NCBI GenBank assembly: GCA_937903315.1
Contig: CALCZO010000288.1
Location: 1-9,248, forward strand
From: an uncultured Alphaproteobacteria bacterium
GTDB lineage: Bacteria; Pseudomonadota; Alphaproteobacteria; Rhizobiales; Beijerinckiaceae
Direction: 5' to 3'
DNA: 9,248 bases
The position numbers and the translations under genes were made by a program. Below are positions 1 to 5,899 of the stretch, one piece after another (position 1 is the first letter of the stretch; every line of letters starts with the position of its first letter). The notes beneath the pieces are model-generated. The model saw only the letters and a list, made by a program, of their open reading frames with translations. It did no database searches and had not been told where the DNA came from.

Positions 1-79
1 GGCCGCACGTCCTCGCCATTCGATCTGGACTCTCGACACCATGCACGCCGCGCTCGTTGCCGCGCTCGGCCCCACCTGA
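1..79 (+). CDS. nadB: C-terminal end of an upstream gene, probably L-aspartate oxidase (partial)
   Basis: An open frame enters from the left edge (base 1 is the last base of a codon) and ends at TGA 77-79, giving about 25 residues that finish in ...MHAALVAALGPT. No domain is visible in so short a tail. The name is inferred from context: nadC begins only 10 bases after this stop, and alphaproteobacteria commonly carry nadA-nadB-nadC as an operon with nadB directly before nadC. NadB oxidises L-aspartate to iminoaspartate, which NadA converts to quinolinate, the NadC substrate. The tail itself does not prove NadB; any gene upstream of nadC would look the same here. Confidence 0.4.
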   Translation, partial: AARPRHSIWTLDTMHAALVAALGPT

Positions 80-89
80 CAGGTTTGCC

Positions 90-956
90 ATGACTGCCCG
101 ACCCGACCTCTCGCCCCTGCCCGATCATCTGGTACGCGCCGCTGTCTCCCGCTCGCTTGAGGAGGATCTCGGCCTTTCGGGCGATATCACTTCGCAGGCC
201 TGTCTGCCGGTCGATGCGCGGGCCGATGTTGTGATGGCCGCCCGTCAGCCCGGCGTTGTTGCCGGCACCCAGCTTGCCGTCGAGGCATTCCGCCAGATGG
301 ACGCCGGAATTTCCGTCACGGTCAACACGCCTGACGGCACCCGGATCGCACCCGGCGATGTGCTGATGCGCGTCACCGGAAATGCCCGTGCGGTGCTTTC
401 GGCGGAACGGACCGCGCTCAATTTCATGGGCCGGATGAGCGGCATCGCCACGCTGACCGCCGCTTTTGTCGATCGCGTCGCCCACACCCGCGCGCGCATT
501 CTCGATACCCGCAAGACAACGCCCGGCCTGCGGGCCTTCGAGAAATACGCCGTCCTGTGCGGCGGCGGGGTCAATCACCGCTTTGGTCTCTTTGACGCTA
601 TCCTGATCAAGGACAACCATGTCGGCGTTGCCGGCGGCGTCATTCCTGCGTTGCAGCGCGCCAAGCGTCATGCCGGCTCGACAGTGAAGATCGAGATCGA
701 GGTCGACAGCCTCGCCCAGCTCGACGAGGTCCTCAAAGAAGGTGCCGATATCGTGCTGCTCGACAATATGACTCCGGCGCAACTGGCCGAGGCCGTGCGC
801 CGTGTCGCCGGGCGAATCGTCACCGAAGCCTCGGGCGGGGTCACGCTGGCGAGCGTGGCGGCGATCGCAGAGAGCGGTGTCGACTACATCTCGTCGGGCG
901 CGCTGACCCATTCGGCGCCAGTGCTCGATCTGGGGCTGGATATCACCATCCGATAA
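90..956 (+). CDS. nadC: nicotinate-nucleotide pyrophosphorylase (carboxylating), quinolinate phosphoribosyltransferase
   Basis: NadC joins quinolinate to phosphoribosyl pyrophosphate and decarboxylates it to nicotinate mononucleotide, the step where de novo NAD synthesis meets the salvage route; it is a cytosolic enzyme. The 288-residue product has the normal family length and motifs in order: ERTALNFM (106-113), TRKTTPGLR (140-148), CGGGVNHRFGLFD (157-169), KDNH (174-177), EIEV (202-205), LDNM (224-227), EASGG (246-250) and SGALTHS (269-275). These supply the Arg, Lys, His and acidic residues expected to bind quinolinate, PRPP and metal (R107, R141, K142, H163, R164, K174, D225). I chose ATG 90 rather than the in-frame TTG at 57 because TTG 57 lies inside the preceding gene and adds 11 non-conserved residues; ATG 90 leaves a 10-base gap with a weak CAGG-like ribosome binding site. 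No key residue appears to be missing. Confidence 0.97.
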   Translation: MTARPDLSPLPDHLVRAAVSRSLEEDLGLSGDITSQACLPVDARADVVMAARQPGVVAGTQLAVEAFRQMDAGISVTVNTPDGTRIAPGDVLMRVTGNARAVLSAERTALNFMGRMSGIATLTAAFVDRVAHTRARILDTRKTTPGLRAFEKYAVLCGGGVNHRFGLFDAILIKDNHVGVAGGVIPALQRAKRHAGSTVKIEIEVDSLAQLDEVLKEGADIVLLDNMTPAQLAEAVRRVAGRIVTEASGGVTLASVAAIAESGVDYISSGALTHSAPVLDLGLDITIR

Positions 957-961
957 CGAAA

Positions 962-984
962 AACGCCGGCTCAACGCCGGCGTT
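962..984. terminator. hairpin terminator between convergent genes
   Basis: A perfect 9-bp inverted repeat, AACGCCGGC (962-970) and GCCGGCGTT (976-984), has a 5-base loop (TCAAC). It lies between the nadC stop (956) and the stop of the convergent repeat-protein gene (1024). On the minus strand the stem runs straight into a T tract (GTTTTTC). On the plus strand it is followed by CTCCCC, with no U-run. It therefore looks like a good intrinsic terminator for the minus-strand gene and a weaker, possibly bidirectional, one for nadC. Confidence 0.75.
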
Positions 985-1023
985 CTCCCCACCCCGCCTC
1001 TTTCCAGAGGCGAACTCGGTCTA

Positions 1024-1593
1024 TCAGCGGATCGGACGCCACGACGCGGTTGCCGGCGCGACCTGAACCGTATGGTGCCGCGTCGCATACTGGGCAGGAA
1101 TGACCTGCTCATGCACTGCAGCCGAGCGGGTCATCACCGTACGATGACGAACGGACGTGACCGCCGGAATAGTCTGGTGCACGACGCCTTCGGGCTGGAC
1201 CACAACCTGACGATGGCGCGTGGCATATTGCGCCGGGGTATTGACCCAGCAGCCGACCTCACGGCCATAGGCGTCGCGGCTGACCTGCCAGACGCGGCCG
1301 GCGGGCGCGACCATAACCGTTTCGGCGACGGTCTTGACGACGGCCGGAACGCGGTGAGCCACCGTGCGGGCGGGGCGAACCACAACGGTTTCGGCGACAG
1401 TGCCGTATTCCGCCGGCGTGACATGGCGGGCAACGCGCGCGGGGCGCACCATCACGGTTTCAGCAACCGTCGAATACTGCGGCGGCGTCACCACTTTTTC
1501 ATAGCAACTGGCCGAGTAACAGGCCGCATGTGCCGGGCTGGCAACAACGGCCATCAGCAATCCGAACCCGAAAACGCTCTTGGTGACATGCAT
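1024..1593 (-). CDS. small exported protein of six tandem ~23-residue repeats, function unknown
   Basis: The 189-residue product starts with a clear Sec signal peptide (MHVTKSVFGFGLLMAVVASPAHA, likely cut after residue 23 at AHA|AC), so it should act in the periplasm or outside the cell. The mature part is nearly all repeat. Units begin at residues 37, 60, 83, 120, 143 and 166 with P-(A/P)-x-Y or P-A-V, followed by alternating Val/Thr/Arg residues. Spacing is exactly 23 residues except unit 3, which carries about 14 extra residues (around 102-116, including DAYGREVGCW). Units 1-3 share TVAETV and Pro-Ala; units 4-6 share an RH(R/H) core and are His-rich. Cysteines are at 25, 30 and 115. Start choice: ATG 1593 has AGGAG six bases upstream and starts the signal peptide directly; an upstream in-frame start at 1623 would add 10 poor residues. 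Similar P-A-x-Y...V-x-V-x-P-A repeats occur in bacterial envelope proteins, some with OmpA domains, but none is attached here. I do not know its function. Confidence 0.85.
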   Translation of the reverse strand: MHVTKSVFGFGLLMAVVASPAHAACYSASCYEKVVTPPQYSTVAETVMVRPARVARHVTPAEYGTVAETVVVRPARTVAHRVPAVVKTVAETVMVAPAGRVWQVSRDAYGREVGCWVNTPAQYATRHRQVVVQPEGVVHQTIPAVTSVRHRTVMTRSAAVHEQVIPAQYATRHHTVQVAPATASWRPIR

Positions 1594-1599
1594 GGGAAA

Positions 1600-1604
1600 C
1601 TCCT
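1600..1604 (-). promoter_or_regulatory. ribosome binding site AGGAG of the repeat-protein gene
   Basis: AGGAG on the minus strand lies six bases before ATG 1593 and decides the start in favour of the version beginning with the signal peptide. Confidence 0.8.
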
Positions 1605-1619
1605 GTTCAGACGCCGTTC

Positions 1620-1635
1620 GCACGGTTTTCCGTGC
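1620..1635. repeat. perfect dyad GCACGG-N4-CCGTGC in the leader
   Basis: GCACGG (1620-1625) and CCGTGC (1630-1635) are a perfect 6-bp inverted repeat around TTTT (AAAA on the minus strand). The dyad lies 26 bases upstream of the repeat-protein start and 15 bases before its ribosome binding site. It could be an operator or a small hairpin in the mRNA leader. There is no U-run after it, so it is not a standard terminator. Confidence 0.5.
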
Positions 1636-1807
1636 CTTATGCGCTTCAGGAGCCCTATTTCATGCAATTTTGCAACCGCTTGCGGCAGGTAAGGTAAATT
1701 TAACCAATACTTTTAGCGTTTTAACAGAACGACTACCGACCTGGAAACTTCATTCGAAACGATTGCAGGTTCACAAGGCCAGAACAGCAATCCAGGTCAC
1801 CGAATAG

Positions 1808-2944
1808 TCAGGATTGGCCCGGCTTGAGTTTGTAGAAAATGTGCCGCCCGATCTTGTCGGTTTTCTTGAACACCCGCGCCCAGTAGGGGCGGACGTAGTT
1901 GGCGTGGTAGTGCGTCGCGCCGCCCACTGCCGGCAGGTAGGTCTTGCCGAACGTGACCGCGCGGGCGACCTCCCTCGCCTGCTTCCACGGTCCCGGCTCG
2001 GTGATCTTGAGCGACCGGCCCTCACAGGCGAAGGTGAACTGGCACCCGAGATAGCGATGTCGGTTCTGATAGACAACGCCGCAGACGCTGTCCGGATAGA
2101 GCCCGCTTTTCACGCGGTTGAGCACCACCTGCGCCACCGCCGCCTGTCCGGCCGGCGGCTCGGAGCGGGCCTCGAAATAGATCGCTTCGGCCAGGCAGCG
2201 CTGTTCCTTGCTCATGTCCTCGGGATCGATGAGATCGGCATAGCCGGGGTGCGCTGGCGGCCGGACAGGCGGTACAGGGACCGGCAGCTTCGGCAGGGCA
2301 AGCGAGGCAGACTGAACAGGCTGAGCAATGCGCGGCAGGGTGACGACTTCCGGCTCGACCGGTGCAGGCGTGGTCGAGGCCAGGGTCACCGCGCGCGGCA
2401 GCGATGGGGTCGCGCCGTCGGGCGTTGCTGCCGTCAGCACCGCAAGCGGCAGCGGACTCATGTCGCCAGTCGCCGAATCGGGCGCGACATCGGCACGGGT
2501 GACCGCCATCGTCCTGCCGTCGAGATCAGGCATCGCAAAGCGGCCGGACATCGGACCGGACAGCGCGGCAAACCGGGACGGTGCCAGTAGCGGACCCGCC
2601 GGCAGTTCCGCGCTGTCGTCGATGAATGCGAGGGCCAGCGGATTGAACGGTTCGGCGGCGCCGTCCTCGAGGCTTGGCGCGATCAGCCGCAGGGCCACCG
2701 GGGCTGGCAACCGCACGGCCATCGTCGGCTGGAGATTGAGCGGCAGCAGCGCATGGCGACGCATGGCCTGATCGGCCCAGTCGCTGCGCGGACCGGCGCT
2801 GGCCGTGAACGAGATCAGCAGACAGGCGCCGACCGACCACGGCGCGAGCGACTGCAAGACCCAGCGCGGCGTGCCGGGACGGGAGGATTTCTTCGCTACG
2901 CCAAGACGCTCGGACACAGGCTCGCCCACCAACGCCACACACAA
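1808..2944 (-). CDS. membrane-anchored or exported cell wall hydrolase, SleB/CwlJ family
   Basis: The product (up to 378 residues) has three parts: a basic N-terminus with a hydrophobic segment at about 28-50 (signal or anchor), a long Ala/Pro-rich low-complexity stretch (about 51-240), and a C-terminal SleB/CwlJ-type hydrolase domain (about 245-372). Family marks are EAIYFEARSEP (253-263, holding the conserved Glu of the EAR-x-E motif, E258), GQAAVAQVVLNRV (266-278), CQFTF (301-305) and ATHYHANYVRPYW (343-355). Cysteines at 250, 288, 301 and 307 could form disulphides outside the cytoplasm. SleB is known as a cortex-lytic transglycosylase of Bacillus spores, but homologues are common in non-sporulating alphaproteobacteria, where a role in peptidoglycan turnover is inferred. 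The start is uncertain: TTG 2944 is the first available codon after an in-frame stop, with GGAG 11 bases upstream; GTG 2938, 2929 or 2917 are alternatives that all keep the hydrophobic segment. Confidence 0.88.
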   Translation of the reverse strand: MCVALVGEPVSERLGVAKKSSRPGTPRWVLQSLAPWSVGACLLISFTASAGPRSDWADQAMRRHALLPLNLQPTMAVRLPAPVALRLIAPSLEDGAAEPFNPLALAFIDDSAELPAGPLLAPSRFAALSGPMSGRFAMPDLDGRTMAVTRADVAPDSATGDMSPLPLAVLTAATPDGATPSLPRAVTLASTTPAPVEPEVVTLPRIAQPVQSASLALPKLPVPVPPVRPPAHPGYADLIDPEDMSKEQRCLAEAIYFEARSEPPAGQAAVAQVVLNRVKSGLYPDSVCGVVYQNRHRYLGCQFTFACEGRSLKITEPGPWKQAREVARAVTFGKTYLPAVGGATHYHANYVRPYWARVFKKTDKIGRHIFYKLKPGQS

Positions 2945-3000
2945 CCGGAACCAATCTCCGGCAGGTCAGGCCACAGGCGAGTATTGCGCGACAAGGTTTC

Positions 3001-3023
3001 CGCCCGGTTAAGGCAACCGGGCG
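3001..3023. terminator. hairpin downstream of ppdK
   Basis: A perfect 9-bp stem, CGCCCGGTT (3001-3009) with AACCGGGCG (3015-3023), has a 5-base loop. It starts 15 bases after the ppdK stop on the minus strand and lies before the hydrolase gene. No U-run follows in the direction of ppdK transcription, so it may stop transcripts only partly, or protect the mRNA end. The remaining 2945-3000 must hold any promoter of the hydrolase gene, but I could not identify clear boxes. Confidence 0.6.
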
Positions 3024-3038
3024 TTAGGCATAGCGGGG

Positions 3039-5714
3039 CTATTCGGCCTTGGTGACATTGCCCAGCGCAGCCTGAGCCGCCGCAAGCCGGGCAATCGGAA
3101 CGCGGTAGGGCGAACACGACACATAGTCGAGCCCGGTCCGCTCGCAGAAGTCGATGGAGGCCGGGTCGCCGCCATGTTCGCCACAGATGCCGAGCTTGAT
3201 GTCCGGACGGGTGGCGCGGCCACGGTCCTTGGCCATCGCGACAAGTTCGCCCACGCCCTCCTGATCGAGCGTCATGAACGGGTCTTCGGCCAGGATACCG
3301 CGCCGCTTGTAGGGTTCAAGGAACGAGGCGGCGTCATCGCGGCTGATGCCGAACGTCGTCTGGGTCAGGTCATTGGTGCCGAAGGAGAAGAACTCCGCCG
3401 ACTGCGCGATCTCGCCCGCCCGCAGCGCGGCGCGCGGCAGTTCGATCATCGTGCCGACCTGATAAGTGAAGGTCGCGCCCGTTTCCTTCATCACGGCTTT
3501 CGCCATCGCATCGATCCGCGCCTTGACGTGATCGAGTTCTGCCTTGGTCATCACCAGCGGCACCATCACTTCGGGCACCACAGGTTCGCGGTTCTGGCTG
3601 GCGACAGCCACCGCCGCCTCGAAGATCGCGCGGGCCTGCATCTCGGCGATTTCCGGGTAGGCAACCGCCAGACGGCAGCCGCGGAAGCCGAGCATCGGAT
3701 TGGACTCCGACAGTTCGATCGCGCGCTGGCGCAGCTTTTCCGGATCGGCGCCCATCGCTTTGGCGACCTCGGCGATCTCCTCCGCCGTATGGGGCAGGAA
3801 TTCGTGCAGCGGTGGATCGAGCAGGCGGATGGTCACCGGCAGTCCGTGCATGATCTCGAACAACTGCTCGAAGTCCGCCCGCTGCATCGGCAACAGCTTG
3901 GCCAGCGCGGCGCGACGGCCCTTCTCGTCGTCGGCGAGGATCATCTCGCGCATGGCGACGATGCGGTTCTCGTCGAAGAACATGTGCTCGGTCCGGCACA
4001 GGCCGATCCCTTCGGCACCGAACGCGCGGGCCTGCCGCGCATCCGCCGGCGTCTCGGCGTTGGCGCGCACCTTGAGGCGGCGCACCTTGTCAGCCCAGCC
4101 CATCAGCGTGCCGAATTCGCCCGACAGTTCGGGCTCGAGCATCCGCACCCGGCCAAGCAGCACCTGCCCGGTCGAGCCGTCGATGGTGATGAAATCGCCC
4201 TTCCTCAACGTATGCCCGCCGGCAACCAGCGTCTCGTTGACATAGTCGACCCTGAGCGTGCCGGCGCCGGAAACGCAGGGCTTGCCCATGCCGCGCGCCA
4301 CCACCGCCGCGTGGCTGGTCATGCCGCCCCGCGTGGTCAGGATGCCTTCGGCGGCGTGCATGCCGTGAATATCCTCGGGGCTGGTCTCGACGCGCACGAG
4401 GATGACCTTGCGCTTGTCCTTGACCGCCTGCTCCGCGTCTTCGGACGAGAAGACGATCTCGCCCGCCGCAGCGCCGGGCGAGGCCGGCAGGCCGGTGCCG
4501 ACGATCTTGCGATGGGCGTTGGGATGGATGGTGGGATGGAGCAGCTGGTCGAGCGAGGCCGGTTCGACCCGCATCACCGCTTCCTCCTCGGTAATCAGCC
4601 CCTCGGCGGCAAGATCGACCGCAATGCGCAAGGCCGCCTTGGCGGTCCGCTTGCCGTTGCGGGTCTGGAGCATCCAGAGCTTGCCGTTCTCGACGGTAAA
4701 CTCCATGTCCTGCATGTCGCGGTAATGCTTCTCGAGCAGGCCGTAGATGCGGACCAGTTCGTGATAGGCCTCCGGCATCGCCGCTTCCATCGAGGATTTC
4801 TGCGAACCGGCGGCGATGCGCGCCTTCTCGGTGATGTCCTGCGGCGTGCGGATGCCGGCGACGACGTCTTCGCCCTGCGCGTTGATCAGGAATTCGCCGT
4901 AGAGTTCCTTGGTCCCGGTCGACGGGTTGCGCGTGAAGGCAACGCCGGTGGCCGAGGTCTCGCCCATGTTGCCGAACACCATCGCCTGCACATTCACCGC
5001 CGTGCCCCAGCTTGCCGGGATATGGTGCAGTTCGCGGTACTTGTTGGCGCGCGGGTTCATCCACGAGCCGAACACGGCGCCGATCGCGCCCCAGAGCTGC
5101 TCTTCCGGCTTCTGCGGGAAGGGCTTGCCCAATTCGCGATCCACGCACGCCTTGTAATCGACAACGAGTTTCTTCCAGTCGGCGGCGGTCAGGTCGGTGT
5201 CGAGCTGATAGCCCTTGATGTCCTTGTACTCGTCGAGAATATCCTCGAAATGACCGTGATCGACGCCGAGCACGACGTCCGAATACATCGTGATGAAGCG
5301 GCGGTAGCTGTCCCAGGCAAAGCGTTCGTCGCGCGCGGACGCCGCCAGCGCCTCGACCGTCACGTCGTTCAGCCCGAGGTTGAGCACCGTATCCATCATG
5401 CCCGGCATGGACGCGCGGGCGCCCGAACGGACGGACACCAGCAAAGGATTGGCCGGATCGCCGAAGGTGCGGCCGGTCAGGCTGCCGACATGGCGCAACG
5501 CCGCCGCCACTTCGGCGACAAGTTCGGGCGGATAGGTCCGGTCATGGTCATAGAAATAGGTGCAGACTTCGGTCGAGATGGTGAAGCCGGGCGGAACCGG
5601 AAGGCCGAGATTGCACATCTCGGCCAGATTCGCGCCCTTGCCGCCCAGCAGATTCTTCATCGACGAATCGCCTTCGGCCTTGCCGTCGCCAAAGGAATAA
5701 ACCCACTTCGCCAT
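3039..5714 (-). CDS. ppdK: pyruvate, phosphate dikinase
   Basis: PpdK reversibly converts pyruvate, ATP and phosphate into phosphoenolpyruvate, AMP and pyrophosphate in the cytosol, linking glycolysis and gluconeogenesis. The 891-residue product has the full bacterial length and all three domains. The N-terminal ATP-grasp region includes NLLGGKGANLAEM (21-33) and VSVRSGARASMPGMMDT (93-109). The swivelling phosphohistidine domain has GGMTSHAAVVARGMGKP (463-479) with catalytic His468 and the Thr466 that the PDRP regulator phosphorylates in some homologues. The C-terminal PEP/pyruvate barrel has GLCRTEHMFF (571-580), GFRGCR (676-681), FSFGTNDLTQTTFG (776-789) and CGEHGGDP with catalytic Cys844. 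The start is ATG 5714: it is the usual MAKWVYSFG beginning with AGGGG seven bases upstream, and a longer in-frame extension to 5807 lacks family similarity. No PDRP regulator gene is in the window. It follows glyS on the same strand after 185 bp. Confidence 0.98.
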   Translation of the reverse strand: MAKWVYSFGDGKAEGDSSMKNLLGGKGANLAEMCNLGLPVPPGFTISTEVCTYFYDHDRTYPPELVAEVAAALRHVGSLTGRTFGDPANPLLVSVRSGARASMPGMMDTVLNLGLNDVTVEALAASARDERFAWDSYRRFITMYSDVVLGVDHGHFEDILDEYKDIKGYQLDTDLTAADWKKLVVDYKACVDRELGKPFPQKPEEQLWGAIGAVFGSWMNPRANKYRELHHIPASWGTAVNVQAMVFGNMGETSATGVAFTRNPSTGTKELYGEFLINAQGEDVVAGIRTPQDITEKARIAAGSQKSSMEAAMPEAYHELVRIYGLLEKHYRDMQDMEFTVENGKLWMLQTRNGKRTAKAALRIAVDLAAEGLITEEEAVMRVEPASLDQLLHPTIHPNAHRKIVGTGLPASPGAAAGEIVFSSEDAEQAVKDKRKVILVRVETSPEDIHGMHAAEGILTTRGGMTSHAAVVARGMGKPCVSGAGTLRVDYVNETLVAGGHTLRKGDFITIDGSTGQVLLGRVRMLEPELSGEFGTLMGWADKVRRLKVRANAETPADARQARAFGAEGIGLCRTEHMFFDENRIVAMREMILADDEKGRRAALAKLLPMQRADFEQLFEIMHGLPVTIRLLDPPLHEFLPHTAEEIAEVAKAMGADPEKLRQRAIELSESNPMLGFRGCRLAVAYPEIAEMQARAIFEAAVAVASQNREPVVPEVMVPLVMTKAELDHVKARIDAMAKAVMKETGATFTYQVGTMIELPRAALRAGEIAQSAEFFSFGTNDLTQTTFGISRDDAASFLEPYKRRGILAEDPFMTLDQEGVGELVAMAKDRGRATRPDIKLGICGEHGGDPASIDFCERTGLDYVSCSPYRVPIARLAAAQAALGNVTKAE

Positions 5715-5899
5715 AGAAAGGCCCCTGTCCGAATCGTGGTTTGGTTCGTTGGCGCGCAGTAACCCTGAGAGGCTTTCGCTTCGATGAACGGATTTGCGCG
5801 AATGCAACGTCCTGACGACGCATGGTTAATCCGGCCAAGCCATCAATGCCAGCCGATTCTGGCGCCTGCCCCAGCCATGCGGCCGATCAGGCAGCCATA
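5715..5899 (-). promoter_or_regulatory. 185-bp glyS-ppdK intergenic region
   Basis: No gene is supported here. The gap is long enough for a separate ppdK promoter, but I found no confident -35/-10 pair. A short inverted repeat, GCCAG (5848-5852) with CTGGC (5859-5863), could be part of a weak glyS terminator; it has only five pairs and no U-run. A TTAACC element lies on the minus strand at about 5824-5829. Whether ppdK is read through from glyS or transcribed alone cannot be decided from the sequence. Confidence 0.35.
5722..5726 (-). promoter_or_regulatory. ribosome binding site AGGGG of ppdK
   Basis: AGGGG on the minus strand, seven bases before ATG 5714, supports that start over the longer reading that begins at 5807. 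Confidence 0.6.

Larger units (their letters stand above)
1594..1807 (-). promoter_or_regulatory. 214-bp intergenic leader and presumed promoter region of the repeat-protein gene
   Basis: No gene is seen here. The stretch between about 1655 and 1770 is clearly richer in A+T than anything around it, as expected for a promoter in a GC-rich genome. It contains a GCAA-TT-TTGC dyad (1664-1673), TTAA at 1700-1703 followed seven bases later by TTTT (a near match to the alphaproteobacterial CtrA pattern TTAA-N7-TTAA), and a second TTAAC at 1721-1725. I could not fit a convincing -35/-10 pair, so no exact promoter is claimed. I also see no clear terminator for the hydrolase gene that ends at 1808. Confidence 0.4.

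Noticed and set aside
57..89. TTG-initiated N-terminal extension of NadC
   Set aside because: It overlaps the preceding gene and adds residues outside the conserved family; ATG 90 is a better fit.
1072..1692. 206-codon plus-strand frame opposite the repeat protein
   Set aside because: Its apparent repetitiveness (recurring HNGFG-like peptides) is the reverse reading of the 69-bp repeat units of the real gene, which has a signal peptide and AGGAG site.
1814..2771. Plus-strand frames opposite the SleB-type hydrolase
   Set aside because: They have Arg/Gly/Ala-rich composition, no motifs, and are fully opposite a conserved hydrolase domain.
3174..5762. 862-codon open frame on the plus strand, antisense to ppdK
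   Set aside because: It lies almost wholly opposite a certain gene and its product is rich in His, Arg, Asp and Ala with no recognisable motif. Long antisense frames are expected in GC-rich DNA where codons of the real gene avoid triplets that would read as stops on the other strand.
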